Assembly: GCA_010093485.1 (NCBI GenBank)
Contig: MU001502.1
Location: 1,384,057 to 1,448,056 of the forward strand
Source of the DNA: Karstenula rhodostoma CBS 690.94
Lineage: Eukaryota; Ascomycota; Dothideomycetes; Pleosporales; Didymosphaeriaceae
Direction of reading: 5' to 3'
DNA length: 64,000 nt
In this document: positions 1 to 11,088 of the stretch, piece by piece
Position numbering within the stretch: the first letter of the stretch is position 1
Layout of the letters: the number at the start of each line of letters is the position of its first letter
Program-made: the position numbers and the translations under genes
Notes under the pieces: generated by a model
What the model was told of the DNA's origin: nothing
Seen by the model: only the letters and a program-made list of their open reading frames with translations
The model's database searches: none

Positions 1-959
1 CTGTTGTCATTCGAGGCAAGTGTCAGCTCGCTACATTGTAACGCGATTACTTTAGGCTAATACAGTTCACAGATCCATCTATCATCTTGCACTTCAGATG
101 ACTGGACAAAGTATCTATGCGGTGTCAAAAAAGTCATCAGAGCTGCTGGCTTAGACAGACTCGACAAAGACAAAGACCTGGCTATCTTGTTGGATTGGGT
201 GTACTACCAGGATATCCTTGCTCGCTTCAGTTTACGCCACTGGTATAGACAGCATGGAATGCCGACTCTCAACTGGATTACAATCACTTGTACGCCTGCC
301 GATACATATATGCGCATGACGAATTGGATTGACCAAGTGAGATTGATACATCTCTTCGCTACTGGAAGAAGCGCTAATGTATGAATTTGTAGCCCATGCG
401 TAGGACGTCGCCTAGTCTGGAGCTCATTTGCTTGCTGTCAGAGCTCTGCGACGCGGTACCCCAGCCGCTTTGCGGCTTGTCTGACACCGAGGTCGACGAA
501 CGCAAGGGCTTTCTCGAAATCCTCGAATGGAAGATCAGAATTTTCAAACCGTCACCCGTATTACCCGACAACGAGCGATACTCTCTGCTACTAGAACTGT
601 ACAAGCTGGCCATGCTTGTGTACCTCCATCGAGTCACCGCGGGCCGGCTTAAACAAACAATCAGCATCCAACTACACATTGACCGGGCATTCGAGATACT
701 GGTACAGCTTGGCTCGTGTGAACGGCAGTTTCCCGTGTTTGTGTTTGGTTGCGAAGCGAAGAGTGATGCACAGAGAGCGATCATATTGGACGTAATGTCG
801 AGAACTGAGAGCTCGGTGTCTTCGCGATCATTAAACCATTCACGCCTCTTACTCCAGGCTATCTGGGCACAAGATGATTTAGCGGAGGGAAAGACCCTTT
901 ACTGGAACAAAGTGAGTTATGTGATAAGCTGTTGTACGACAGTGCCTTCATTTACGTAG
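1..959 (+). CDS. Fungal-specific transcription factor, C-terminal part (partial at 5' end)
   Basis: Probable C-terminal domain of a Zn2Cys6-type regulator (the Fungal_trans_2 kind), a nuclear DNA-binding family. The Zn cluster itself lies outside the window. One open stretch runs from about 100 to 280 and includes LLDWVYYQDILARFSLRHWY. The main exon runs to the TAG at 957-959 and has the family's alternating helices with the typical end: FPVFVFGCEA, then a conserved Arg-containing helix, then a Trp-rich tail. An in-frame TAG at 390-392 means the last exon starts just after it, probably at the TTTGTAG acceptor. The splice between about 280 and 393 could not be fixed. No target or pathway can be inferred. 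Confidence 0.6.
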
Positions 960-1045
960 AAATGCCACCCAAAACCCCTGTATTATAATCGCTGCATCGC
1001 CGTGGGACACTCCCTACATAGCCGCCTATTTACCTCATCCATAAT

Positions 1046-1970
1046 TTAGTGTTTCTTGGTCCACTTTACCCTAATATGGTTGATGACCACGCAAAAGAAA
1101 TACACGAAGCAAATCGTCGGTATCACCCACGCCGAACCTGGAAAATTCTCCTGGAGACCCTCGTTGTACCTCAATGTCGCAACAAGACACAAGCCTACAC
1201 CAAAGACGACGTTTAGGCTGAAGTGGATATACGCAGCGACGCGATGCTGAGATGCAGGCAGCGAGAGGTAGCCTAGAATTGATACGATGATGAGCGAGAA
1301 GCCACCCTGTCATAATCAGCTCATGTTCGAGTAGTGGGAGAGAGGCATGATTTACCGCAACAAAAACATATATGAAGACCAGCTGGAAAACACCCAGGTA
1401 ATCATCGAAAGCCCCCATGATGTCGAGTTCTTTGTCAGCTCCGTACATAGCCCTCTTCCCTGGCACCGTTACGCTAAAGCTGTCGAACAGTGTCTTCGTC
1501 GCTGCCCCTACGAGATTTTTGATACTCGATGAGAAGTCTTCCCACGCTATGGCGTTATTTGGGTCTTCGACCACATAATGGAAAGACTCGGCGATGGAGT
1601 GAAGTGCGTTTTTGGAGGTCTCAATCTCCTGGCTTGCATCGACGCCCTTGGGAACATAAAAGAAGACCGAGTTATTTGAGATGTTGCTCAACTGGCCGGC
1701 CAAAGTAATACCGTTGGGGAATGTCGCGGCCGCAGAGAGGACGTTGGCGAACTCGGTATACATCGCAAAAAGCGTCATTACGATCTGCGTCCAGATGATG
1801 AGTAGACTGACGCCCTGGAGTACGAGGACAAGGACGATGTGCAGCGGGAAGTGTGCAAACGACCAGAGCTGCTGCTTTGTGCTGCCGAAGTGCTCTTCCT
1901 GTATGCGGTCGAAGTACCGAAATCGAATTGATGTCTCTCTCTTCCCGCTCGCTCGACATTCACATGTCAA
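1046..1970 (-). pseudogene. LtrA-like membrane protein, 5'-truncated
   Basis: C-terminal half of a fungal protein resembling the low-temperature-requirement A (LtrA) family of multi-pass membrane proteins, whose function in fungi is unknown. Exon 1970-1357 starts at a family hallmark, FRYFDRIQEEHFGSTKQQLW, followed by a transmembrane helix. A 50 bp intron (1356 edge to 1307, GTAAAT...ACAG) leads to exon 1306-1046, which has three hydrophobic helices and ends at a TAA. The N-terminal half, where the family has most of its helices and its start, is absent. Upstream lies only 120 bp before the stop of the next minus-strand gene, and there is no ATG in frame. I read this as a truncated relic. An unseen distant first exon is less likely. 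Confidence 0.55.
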
Positions 1971-2093
1971 AGTCGTCTAATACATACACAGCAAACGCCT
2001 ACATATATCAAACCCACGCAAACCCAACACTGCCGTCGCAAACTCAATCAAACCACACCCCACCTTACTTCCACCGTCGATTTACCAAGTCCT

Positions 2094-2495
2094 CTACTTC
2101 CTCCCTCCAGGCGGAAGCGGTGCCCCCGGCGTCGCCCCCGCGCCCGCAGCTTGATTCCCCTTCGACGCCATGCCCGTCCCGCCCGACGGCGAACTAGACA
2201 CCACCTCCTTCACGCCCTTCGACGCCATGCCCGCAGCACCTCCCAGTCCCTCGTTGCGAGTGCCCTTCGAACCCTGTGATGGTAAGCTTCCTCTATTCAT
2301 GGGGGTTGGGTTGTGTGCTGCTTTGAAAGAGGGTGCGCCGATAGTGTGCTTGGGCGCATGTATGATGATACCGGGGGCGGGAAGGGTGAGAGGAGGGTGG
2401 AGAGGGAGAGATGGGCTTACCATCGATGCTGAACTAGCCTTCGTACCCGGGCCAGCAGCCGCAGGGGCGACGGGTGCGCGTGTGTCGCCGGCCAT
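2094..2495 (-). CDS. Small Gly/Ala/Pro-rich protein of unknown function
   Basis: Two-exon gene for about 85 residues that I do not recognise. Exon 1 (2495-2421) starts at MAGDTRAP and encodes exactly 25 codons. The intron (2420-2274) has a GTAAGC donor and an ATCACAG acceptor. Exon 2 (2273-2094) is in phase. The product is low in complexity and contains two copies of GMASKG, which suggests a small internal duplication. No signal peptide or membrane segment is visible. The intron with good splice sites and the continuous frame support a real gene, but its composition allows a spurious call. Confidence 0.5.
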   Translation of the reverse strand: MAGDTRAPVAPAAAGPGTKASSASMVSPSLPLHPPLTLPAPGIIIHAPKHTIGAPSFKAAHNPTPMNRGSLPSQGSKGTRNEGLGGAAGMASKGVKEVVSSSPSGGTGMASKGNQAAGAGATPGAPLPPGGRK

Positions 2496-3087
2496 GATGA
2501 CGATCTGTTCGGCGGAAAAATAAAGTTGACTTGAGTTGCGCCGGTGGGACGTTGACCTGAAGTGCAAGTTAAGCGGGACTTGCATTTTCCTTTCTGGCCT
2601 GTGTAAAACACTCCTTTATATACACGGAGAGGTGAGGGAAGGGATGGTTTGCCAGCTGCGGGGTGCGTCGCTAAAAACTCTGGTACTCCATAGATGCTAC
2701 CTGGAGAGGGAGGCTAAGAAGTTATAGAGATGTTGGGTTTTAGCTGAAGGGAAGTCAAGACTTGGGGTCGAGACTTTGTTAGGCAGAATGCTGATGCGTG
2801 ATGGGGTGAGCCAAGATTCCACATAAGGGTAGCGGGGGATACTCCGTTTCACCGGTTACAGATACACCCCGCATGTGGCTGCGTTTCTGCACGTGTCGGA
2901 TACAGGTACCGAATAAGGCTGAGTCTTTAAGCTTATGTTGTAGGTTAGGGTTCATGCAAAGCGTTGTCAGCATGGGGTGCAGGATTTGTCAGATATAACG
3001 CCAGTATCGTGATGATGAGGACGACGAATGGAATGTGTATGGTGCCTCCGAAAATTAGCACAATATGCAATTATAATAACATTCGTC
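2496..3087. other. Intergenic, no gene seen
   Basis: 592 bp between the start of the small Ala/Gly-rich gene and the 3' end of the RBR ligase. It should hold the promoter of the former (TTTATATA-like sequence near 2612) and the terminator of the latter. Open frames here are short and show no recognisable protein. Confidence 0.6.
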
Positions 3088-4506
3088 TCAGCTATCCTGA
3101 GCGTTCAGCTCATTCTGGATGCGCATGGCCTCCTGCTCCCAGAAATCAGCCATCTGCTCCGCGCCGCGTGCGCCGCCAAACTGGACCTCGCCCTCGCCCA
3201 TATCGCCCTCCACCAGATCCATCAAGCGATTGAAGCAGCCTTTGTTCCTCGGATTGCTGAAATGGCCGTATGGGTTCTCCGGAGGGAGCCATGCGCCGCA
3301 TAGGTAGCAGAAGTGAGACTTGCATTGGAAGCATGTCATGTGGTTGCAACCGTACGACTTCTGGCAAGGAACGGAGCAAGTTGGACATGGTGATGTGTTG
3401 CGCATGATGTAGTTGAGCGAAGCTTGGTCTTCCTCTGTAAGTTGGTTCTTGTCCCGCGGTTCGCAGCGAACGAAGTCGCCGTGCCAGGAAGCCAGACAGA
3501 CCTTGCAGAAGGCGAGGGTGCAGTCTTCGCAGACGGCAAGGCGGTCCATGCCTGCGACGCCCACCATACGCTTCTCGAGTCCAGATACTGTTGGCTGTTT
3601 GTCTGAGGGTGGCTCCACAGGCTCTTCCGGTTCGGAGTCGGAATCGTCCATCTCGCGTACGTCCTTGATCTTGGGGTATTTGTCTGTTCGCATGGCGCCT
3701 TGGCACCATGAACGCGGGCAGTAGATAATGGTGGGGTCGGCCTCAATCTTTTTCTTCCGCTTTATCTTTGCATAGCGTTCTACCGCTTGCAAAGGTAAGG
3801 GAATCCGTAGTAGCTCCTTCGGTGATAGCAACCGCTCCTTTTTCTTTCCGTTCGGCATGGTCTTCCCGCAGTCCGTTGACATGCACTTGACGTTGTTGAC
3901 GTCTCCCTCCTCGATGCAGTTGTTGAGGTAGTCTTGAAGACATTGAACGCAGAAGACGTGGTTGCACCGTTCCATGCGATAGCACACGGACCCCTTCTTC
4001 GGCTCGAGGCAGACCTCGCAGTCGAACGTCTCCTTGTCGAACAGTTCCCGCTTCATGCGCTTGCTGTACTGTAGGAGCTCGTTTTGCACGCTATCCAGAA
4101 GCGTGAGCTCGGATAGCCCGAATGCTGTCTCGGCGGCTTCTTGTAGATAGCTGACATAGGCAAACAGCACCTGCCCACCGCTGTATTCTTCCCACAGCGC
4201 GTGCGCCTCTTTCTCCAACTTTTCCACTGTGTCTGGCGGGAGCCATGAGAGCGAAGTTGAAAGCTTGACTTTCGGCGGGGCTTCGGCGGGGTAGTCTGCG
4301 GGAAGGGCGAGGTGCAGGCGGAGAGGCGGCAGGTATGCTATTCTATGCACCTCCTGGATGGGCTCGAAGCTGACCGGGAGTGGTACAGTGGGCGCTACCG
4401 GGAGATCGATGTGTGCGGCGAACGGGGCGTCGATAACCAGCTCAGGGTAGATGGACTGCAGCGTCTCGAGCTCTTCGGTGCGCTCATCCTCGCCAGCGGT
4501 CGCCAT
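3088..4506 (-). CDS. ITT1: RWD plus RING-IBR-RING E3 ubiquitin ligase (RNF14/Itt1-like)
   Basis: Intronless, 472 residues. An N-terminal RWD domain (about residues 8-130, with the LQSIYPE motif) precedes RING1 (about 163-215, starting CEVCLEPKKG), an IBR zinc domain (CPRSWCQGAM, later CEDCTLAFCKVC) and RING2 (about 377-415). RING2 has the CPTC pair and KSYGCNHMTC, in which the first Cys occupies the position of the RBR catalytic thioester cysteine. Such enzymes take ubiquitin from an E2 onto that Cys and then pass it to substrate. This domain order is that of human RNF14 and yeast Itt1, the latter linked to translation termination. The start is the first ATG of the frame and sits at the beginning of the RWD domain. 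An acidic insert separates the IBR cysteine clusters. Confidence 0.93.
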   Translation of the reverse strand: MATAGEDERTEELETLQSIYPELVIDAPFAAHIDLPVAPTVPLPVSFEPIQEVHRIAYLPPLRLHLALPADYPAEAPPKVKLSTSLSWLPPDTVEKLEKEAHALWEEYSGGQVLFAYVSYLQEAAETAFGLSELTLLDSVQNELLQYSKRMKRELFDKETFDCEVCLEPKKGSVCYRMERCNHVFCVQCLQDYLNNCIEEGDVNNVKCMSTDCGKTMPNGKKKERLLSPKELLRIPLPLQAVERYAKIKRKKKIEADPTIIYCPRSWCQGAMRTDKYPKIKDVREMDDSDSEPEEPVEPPSDKQPTVSGLEKRMVGVAGMDRLAVCEDCTLAFCKVCLASWHGDFVRCEPRDKNQLTEEDQASLNYIMRNTSPCPTCSVPCQKSYGCNHMTCFQCKSHFCYLCGAWLPPENPYGHFSNPRNKGCFNRLMDLVEGDMGEGEVQFGGARGAEQMADFWEQEAMRIQNELNAQDS

Positions 4507-4921
4507 GTGAGATAGGGTCGTGCCTGCTCTTGGATGTTTATTGGCCTCTGAATCCGGTGTGTTCGTGTTACACGCAACGCGCAGGCCTTAGCTCTATCTC
4601 AAAAAAGTCGAGAGGCGAAGGTTAGACGTGGGGCGGAGGCAGAGGCAGACGCGGAGTTTGTCCGTGGCGTAGAGGTATGTCAGGTGTCGGGGGCGGACAG
4701 GTGGTGGTCTTTTATGGGCGCCCCGGCGTTCCAGCAGTCGTCGGCAGCGGGGGCGTGCATTCTCGGTCGCGTCGAAGAATCACGTTACGAAGGTGAAGGG
4801 CGGTGGTGAAGGCTAGGCTCGGCTGGTCACTGCCGCCACCTTTATCGCCGTGCCAAGCCTCCAGGACCGTCATTGCCTCGCGTTTCCGAGTAGCTTCACC
4901 ATCGCATTCACCACCACCGCC
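4507..4921. promoter_or_regulatory. Divergent promoter region RBR ligase / CAX4
   Basis: 415 bp separate the start codons of two head-to-head genes, so both promoters must lie here. I see no clear TATA box or repeated operator. Confidence 0.5.
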
Positions 4922-5717
4922 ATGGACGAAGCCCCGCTCGCGTCGCTGTCTTTGACGCATGTGCACTATGTACGCGGCACATTCATCACATGATACATAG
5001 ACTGACAATCTGTAGAACCCCGCGGACCGCGTCTCGTACCTCTGCGCATGGCTCGCACTCGTGCCCCAAGGGCTCTGTGTCATCTACGCAACCCTGATAT
5101 GGAGCAACCGCGAGATTGAGATCATGTTGATGTTCGTTGGCCAGATGGGCTGCGAGGCCCTCAATTGGTGTCTGAAACGCTGGATTAAGGAGGAGCGACC
5201 GCGGGGTACATGCACCCACAACCCTCTGTTTAGGACACTCAATTGATGCGCTACAGAAATGCATGGAAAAGGCTACGGCATGCCTTCCTCGCACGCCCAG
5301 TTCGTCACCTTCTTCTCCCTCACGCTGGCCCTCTTCCTGCTCTTCCGCCATGTTCCCCACCCGACTGAGACGCATACACCTTTCAGCTTTTTCCAACGCT
5401 TGGTCCTTTCGGTGCTCGCACTCGTCTCGGCTGCGACGGTTGCTATGAGCCGGATATACTTAAACTATCACACCCCGAAACAGGTACTGGTCGGTTGTCT
5501 CGCCGGTGCCATATGCGCCGTGGTATGGTTCGGCTTCACGACGTATCTGCGAAGAGCTGGGTGGGTTGAGTGGGTATTGGAGACCGAACTGGCTCGTCTC
5601 TTCAGGGTGCGGGACTTGGTAATTCAGGAGGACTTGGTCGATTCGGGATGGGCACGATGGGTCGAGAGACGGAAGAGGCAACCATCATTACAGGTTCAAG
5701 CCAAGAAGACCAGGTGA
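4922..5717 (+). CDS. CAX4: Dolichyl-diphosphate phosphatase (dolichyldiphosphatase)
   Basis: ER-membrane PAP2-superfamily enzyme that hydrolyses dolichyl diphosphate, recycling the lipid carrier for N-glycosylation. Three exons, 4922-4969, 5016-5205 and 5257-5717, give 232 residues. Phases fit, and the second junction rebuilds RPREMHGKGYGMPSSHAQF. The three PAP2 motifs are present: C1 (Lys...RP), C2 (PSSHAQ) and C3 (SRIYLNYHTPKQVLVG). The last has Gln where many PAP2 enzymes have Asp, as expected for this subfamily. Several hydrophobic helices flank the motifs. The length matches the yeast enzyme. Confidence 0.92.
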
Positions 5718-5905
5718 CCGGCTGCTGATGCATTACACCATGCACCAATTTAGCCCGGAAGATGTTGCATGCACCTATATACACAGCACATGCACGGCTT
5801 CCACACTTCACCATCATGCCAACTACTCAAATAAGGCATTCGAATGTCCAGGATTCGCCTCTACGATGTTACTCAAATATAGCTCTGTTGACTAACTCAG
5901 TGTTG

Positions 5906-6880
5906 CTAAACTACGTCTAGGTGCTGCGCATGAAGCGAGCGATCTGGAAACAGGAACGCTACAGCATATGCCGCAAACGATGTGCAAGGTGGAATCGCCG
6001 TGACAAGCCCGCCTTGGATTGCCGATTTCTGGACCAATGCCACGACACACAAACTCAGCCCTGCGAATGCCAGCGACATCAACATGTATCTACAGCCGTT
6101 AACTTTAAGTCCCACGGGTGAGTAACTTTGACTCACATTTTATCATATGTCACCCTCCGGCATTGGAGGTTGAGATACATCAATGTGAATACCGACCAAG
6201 CACCGAGTACACTGCAGGATTAATCAGTTGTCTATGCGCGGTGTGAACAAACTAACTTACCCCCATGCGAGAACAGGTTCCACCGCTGCATCGTTCCGCA
6301 TCATGAAATATAGCACACTCGAGACTCCCATCAACGGGCCGACAAGACTTCTCGCTGCGCCCATCAGATACCCTCCACACAGAAACAGCATGCTCGTCAG
6401 TGTTCCGATAGCTATCATCGGTACCTGGTGCACCTCCACGTCCGGTATAGGAAAGGCCCTTCCCAGTACCAGTTGATCATCCATGGCCGCCGCTGGTGCA
6501 ATGAGTACAGCGCAGGTTAGAGCAGCAATACATTTCGACATTGCGCCTGCTTCGAGACAACGAATCGTTCTCATAATCAGCTCCATGGTTGTCCCGCCGA
6601 CGTCCAAGCTTGGCAAAGATTCAGCCTTGCGATCGTGGCCGCTGACATCCTCCTCTGAGATATCTGGAATGCGTAGTCCGATCGTCTGCATCTCGTCTCT
6701 TGCCTCTTTCAGAGCCCTCGTGCGCAACTCCAATTCCATCATTCCATTGTCGAGGCACATATCCATGAAAGCCATGTGCATGAACAGTTTGTAGGTTGAC
6801 TCGTGGATCGATGACTCCAGCTTCGTGAAGTCTTTTTCGTACAGAACTTTCCCCCGAATAAGCTTCGGCTGATTTGACAT
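5906..6880 (-). CDS. Unknown multi-pass membrane protein
   Basis: Not recognised. Three exons (6880-6262, the phase-2 edge being at 6261; 6211-6137; 6089-5906) give about 292 residues. Both introns have GTAAGT or GTGAGT donors and CAG or TAG acceptors, and the frame reads on in a membrane-like style. The first 120 residues are charged and helical (LYEKDFTKLESS, later LRTRALKEARDEMQ). The rest has four or five hydrophobic helices, e.g. SMLFLCGGYLMGAA and MLMSLAFAGLSLCVVALV. The start is the first ATG of the frame. A second open frame just upstream (about 6900-7120) could hold an extra 5' exon. The neighbouring plus-strand gene also encodes a small membrane protein. A functional link is only a guess. 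Confidence 0.55.
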
Positions 6881-7700
6881 CAAACACACTATACTCACTG
6901 GACGACATGTTGAACGATGTACGGTAGACGTGCGGAAAGATCGGATTCGCCCGCTTACTCGATTTTCGAGGATGAGAAATCGTCTTTCCGAACAACTTGC
7001 TGAACAACGGAGCTTTTTGGGGAGCCGTGTGGCATTGCTGGCGTGGCCTTCCCGCGGGTTCAAGGGGAGACGAAACAGGAACCTGCTCACCGGTGAACAA
7101 GGGTTCAATACGAAGGGTACGCACGTCACGAGTCTCCTACGATACAGGTTCTGCGCATACCATTCGTCGCAGAAGAAACAACACTGCTCTATGGCGCTCT
7201 TGGCATCGTAAAAGATGCAAGGCTGAGGCACTCCAAGGCTTCCCGCCACGCCGTCCGACGCCTCGTGACCTCGTGTTCATCGGTGGGCTGTGCTGGCACA
7301 CCTACCACCTCGCATTCGGCCACACTCAATTACCCGCATTGCCGCATACTTGTCTCTATGCCTCGGACAGATTTGAATCATCCTACAACTCGACAGAGTA
7401 CGACAGCTATGCCATACATGCTCCAGCTCGGTAATCAGCAGAACAATATCCTCAAGGAAGGAGCACAGTCGCACGATACAGGGACTGTGAACAGGTGATT
7501 TTCCACTCCTCGCGGTGCAGTCTACGGTTCTCATTGCATGCAGAGTTGGTCGTGAGCATGCGCCGCTCGATTCTCCGGAAGTGGGCAACAAATTCTCAGT
7601 GCCTAGATGTTGTGCCAATATCGAAGAGCGCACGAAAAGCGACAGTGAACTGGTACAGATTGGGTTTGCCGATGCGAATTCAGAATACAGAGAAACCATC
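6881..7700. other. Region between two divergent unknown membrane-protein genes
   Basis: 820 bp between opposed ATGs. Both strands contain open frames of 90-165 codons, so part may be unresolved 5' exons of either neighbour. Otherwise it is the shared promoter region. No specific regulatory site recognised. Confidence 0.4.
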
Positions 7701-8342
7701 ATGAACGAGAAGACTGTTACGCCCACAAGAGAAGCGCTCGATCCACGTGATTCACAGCTCGCGAAGAACTGGCGACTAGGCTTCTTCCAATGTCCAAGTT
7801 TCGGGGAATCCTTATTTCGCCCTAAGAGGACGAGGCATGACCTCGATCACAACGAGCTAGATCTGATTCTCCACGCAGAAACCGGCCACCAGCATGCTGT
7901 GCTCTTTCAAACCCCCATTTCACACAACCGAACCGCCATTATATCCGCTTGCTTCCTCCTCGCTGCCGCCTCCGCCGTTTACGAGTCCTCAAGACCGGGT
8001 CCACCACATCATTTCTGCGTCAATGCGCACAACAACCACATCTCGTCTCGCCTAGAACTACTGCAACATCTCACACGCAGCCTCGCTCCACCATTCGTAT
8101 TCACCCTCGCCATGGCCATAGTATACCACCTCAACGTAGGCCATCGTTTCCAGGACTTCTTCATGCTAGTCGGCTTATTTCTCGGGGTACTGGGCGGGAT
8201 GGCGAAGTACCGCGATTTGCAGGATACGGCGCTGAGGGTAGTGCCGTGGGGACTGATTGCGGCGCTGGGCGCGAGTATGGCTGTGCACAGGGCCTGGGAA
8301 CACAGGAAAGAAGTGCTGCAAATACATGTCACGCTGGTGTGA
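7701..8342 (+). CDS. Unknown small multi-pass membrane protein
   Basis: Not recognised. The ATG at 7701 opens a 213-residue frame. About 90 charged residues are followed by four hydrophobic segments: TAIISACFLLAAASAVY, PFVFTLAMAIVYHL, FFMLVGLFLGVLGGMA and VVPWGLIAALGASMAV. The frame is also open about 190 bp upstream without an ATG, so an extra 5' exon is possible. The soluble head plus C-terminal membrane block resembles the layout of the divergent neighbour (5906-6880), though I see no clear sequence similarity. Confidence 0.5.
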   Translation: MNEKTVTPTREALDPRDSQLAKNWRLGFFQCPSFGESLFRPKRTRHDLDHNELDLILHAETGHQHAVLFQTPISHNRTAIISACFLLAAASAVYESSRPGPPHHFCVNAHNNHISSRLELLQHLTRSLAPPFVFTLAMAIVYHLNVGHRFQDFFMLVGLFLGVLGGMAKYRDLQDTALRVVPWGLIAALGASMAVHRAWEHRKEVLQIHVTLV

Positions 8343-9360
8343 GGCCTGTTGACTGTCCTCAAAGATAGTACTCAATCCACGCATTTTCTTTTCCGGAAGC
8401 GGTTGCTTGATTCATACAAAGAGAAAGAAAGAATTGATCGCATATGACCCTGTGCGGTCTTTTCCAGTAACCTTTTTCCTTATATGTATCGCGTTTATGT
8501 TGTACGCTAGCAACCTACGCCCTGCAAAGGTTGCTCTCTTCAACGAGAACTAGCCCAACGCCTCCTCTCTTGAACGACAACGCTGCTCTCTCTTTCCCTC
8601 TTCTCTAGAAAGACATACGCTACGCTATACGACGCGACCGACGTACACAGTGGGATTAATTCAATTGATCGGTAACCGTGTGGTACTAAAACCAGTGTTC
8701 ATATTTTTCTTGTCGGTCGAAGGTGTCCCTTAACACCTGGCATCGCCCTAGCTCTATACGATAAGATACCGACGGTATTGGTCTCCGTCACCTGAGCGAC
8801 TCAAGACTCCCCAGCTCACTTAACACTTCATTACCCTTTTCTGTTCGCCTCTGCTCCAAGTCATGTGTCGCAGGAAGCAACTTTCAATAAAGAAAATCTT
8901 TGGGACAACGCTCGTATCTTGCCTAAGCGGGAGTCGATTCTTGTTCGCAAGTGGGAAGCTATTAGCTTTTCAGCCTCATCAATTGTTTTATCGTTATTTA
9001 GCTAGCTGTTCTGTTGCACTTCTATAGCTGTGCACTTAGTAACCGGATTGATCTTGCAGCGTGGGGCCTAGGGCTGTGCTATAGTTGGGCGTTGGATTAT
9101 GTTTATAATACCGAGTGGGCGAGTCTTAGAGTAGCTAGAGCTAGACGGCACAGTAGCGAGGCTCTCTAACCAACAACTAAACAAAATATACGCAATCGAA
9201 ACTCTCCGCAGAGTAGAGACATGGGCAAGGCACGCGGAAAAATCTATCCGTCTTCCATCAAGCCCCATTGTTTATTCATGGTATGAACCGCAGTGTAGTA
9301 GCAAGACTTACGATTCCACACTCATCGCTAGAAAAATTTGCCAACCCTCTAAGCCTAAGG
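8343..9360. other. Intergenic, no gene seen
   Basis: 1018 bp between two genes that converge here (7701-8342 on plus, 9361-10320 on minus), so it should hold both 3' ends. It is AT-rich in places with pyrimidine runs (about 8560-8610). Only very short open frames occur, and none looks like a known protein or RNA. Confidence 0.55.
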
Positions 9361-10320
9361 TCACCCCACGCTACTTACGGAGCGAACCGAGGAGAGTGGT
9401 GAAGAAGCTGTACTCATCACCACTTCTTCAATTCCGTGGCCCCCACCCACATCTCCATCTTCTTCCATCACTCTGCGATCAACCTCTTCCCTGTAGATAC
9501 GATACTCTTCTTCTTCCTTTTCATCTTTCACTTCGACCTCTTCTTCCTCCGACTCACTCGACTCCTCCTCCTCCGTAAACCTAACCTCAGGATGGCCCGC
9601 CTTCTTCGCCGCCTTGATTTGTTTCAGCCGATAAACCGGAAGGTCGAACTTCTTATCGAAAGTATCCTTCATAGCATTCCGAATCTTGATCTCCAGTTGC
9701 TGATACCGAGCCCCATATTTCTTGAACGCAGCACGAGCCATATCGCGATAGATACGAAACGCCTCTTTATCCTTGGGATGAAGCGCTATCCTAGCAGGAC
9801 GAGGATCCAAGATCAGCCCATTCAGCCTACGAATCTCATTCGGCAGCGTCAGAGGCTTCCCATCGTACTTCTTGCCACCCAAGCGCAGCGCGCCTTCCGA
9901 GTCGTCTTGATAAGCCAGCGTGGGTTTCCTTTTCGGCTTCCGCTTGTGCACCCGCTCGACAGGAGCTAGACCTCGCTCCTCAAGCCACTGTCTATGTTTG
10001 AGTTCCGCGACCTCGGTTTTGGCGTCGTCGCCGGCTTCGGTGTCGGCGCGGACCTTGTAGCAGCCGACTACCCTGCCTTCGGTCTCTTCAATTACGATGC
10101 CTGAGCCTCGGTATTGCTCTTTGATGGGGTGTACGTCGTAGTAGAGCAGTTTCTCGGGTTGATCCGGGTAAGGCGAGTCCGCGTCATTTTCGCAGTGCGA
10201 GGTGTTGCCCCAAGGGATGAACCACCATGTATCGGGAATAGGGACCTCGCGGAACTTTACGTCTTCGAAATCCCACCCGAGAGGCTCCACCTTGCTCCAC
10301 GAAGTTAGTGGTAGTGCCAT
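9361..10320 (-). CDS. Unknown charged protein, 319 residues
   Basis: Single open frame starting at MALPLTSWSKVEPLGWDF. The N-terminal third is compact, with many Trp, Pro and Gly residues (PDTWWFIPWG) and looks folded. The middle is strongly basic (HKRKPKRKP, a candidate nuclear localisation signal). It is followed by a helical segment (IYRDMARAAFKKYGARYQQL) and a long Glu/Ser tract (EEEESSESEEEEVEV). The tail is Ser-rich. A possible GTAAGT donor overlaps the last codons (about 9376), so the true C-terminus may be spliced. No family recognised. The composition suggests a nuclear or nucleolar protein, which is inference only. Confidence 0.6.
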   Translation of the reverse strand: MALPLTSWSKVEPLGWDFEDVKFREVPIPDTWWFIPWGNTSHCENDADSPYPDQPEKLLYYDVHPIKEQYRGSGIVIEETEGRVVGCYKVRADTEAGDDAKTEVAELKHRQWLEERGLAPVERVHKRKPKRKPTLAYQDDSEGALRLGGKKYDGKPLTLPNEIRRLNGLILDPRPARIALHPKDKEAFRIYRDMARAAFKKYGARYQQLEIKIRNAMKDTFDKKFDLPVYRLKQIKAAKKAGHPEVRFTEEEESSESEEEEVEVKDEKEEEEYRIYREEVDRRVMEEDGDVGGGHGIEEVVMSTASSPLSSVRSVSSVG

Positions 10321-11088
10321 ATGTTCAAGTTTCTAGTTTTGGCTTACCTCGAGGAGGGTGGATTAGGTGAAGGTGGTGAAGACATCATGTATGTAAAACG
10401 TCGCGCTTCGATCTTCTCTGTGTTTATCAATGCCGGTGCTGGTGAGGATTGCGAGTTGCGTGCAGCACGTGAACGAGAGGTGGGTTTGTGGAAACACCTT
10501 AGGAGAGCGGGAGTCTTCTATGTTTGTGAAGTTGATTCTGCATTGATCAAGCCTAACGTGGCCAAGGCCAATTTGGTGAATTCTGAGGTCCTTGCGAGCA
10601 ACCTCAAGGCTTTCGCGGGTCCAGTTCGGTATCCTTGCGGTTGTGTATTGAGATAATGTGAAGGAACGTGAGGGACCGTGCATGCGGACACAGAACCACT
10701 GGATTGCAGACTTCAGTGTACCTGATCCAGGCGACAGGTCCATCGCAAACGGATAGGCATAGTGAGCTACTCTCGATCAAGCACTGTGCTTTTCTGCACT
10801 GGTGAGTGCATTCCGGTAGGTGGCAACACGAAGTTAGACCATAAAAGCAGTGTAGTATAGCTTGATTACATTCTAACGGCGCATGTGCGCGTCTATTCTA
10901 AAAAATTACCGCCTCCAACGTTGTTGTCGGTGAGACATGAACCAGAAAACAAACAGATGCGAATGCTTCAAAAAGCGCCAATCTGTGACAAATTACCAAA
11001 AAGAAACTCTTCAGCAAAAGGTTGGAGATGCGTGCGAGCCGAAAAATGGCCTCGCGATAAGAAATCTACGAGTGTGGGCAAATTGCGA
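10321..11088. other. Intergenic, no gene seen
   Basis: 768 bp upstream of the unknown charged gene and downstream of the ABC transporter. It contains open frames of up to about 125 codons on both strands, but they overlap each other, lack recognisable motifs and are treated as chance. Confidence 0.5.

Noticed and set aside
3146..3746. Two minus-strand frames of 187 and 136 codons
   Set aside because: They overlap the RBR ligase in its other reading frames.
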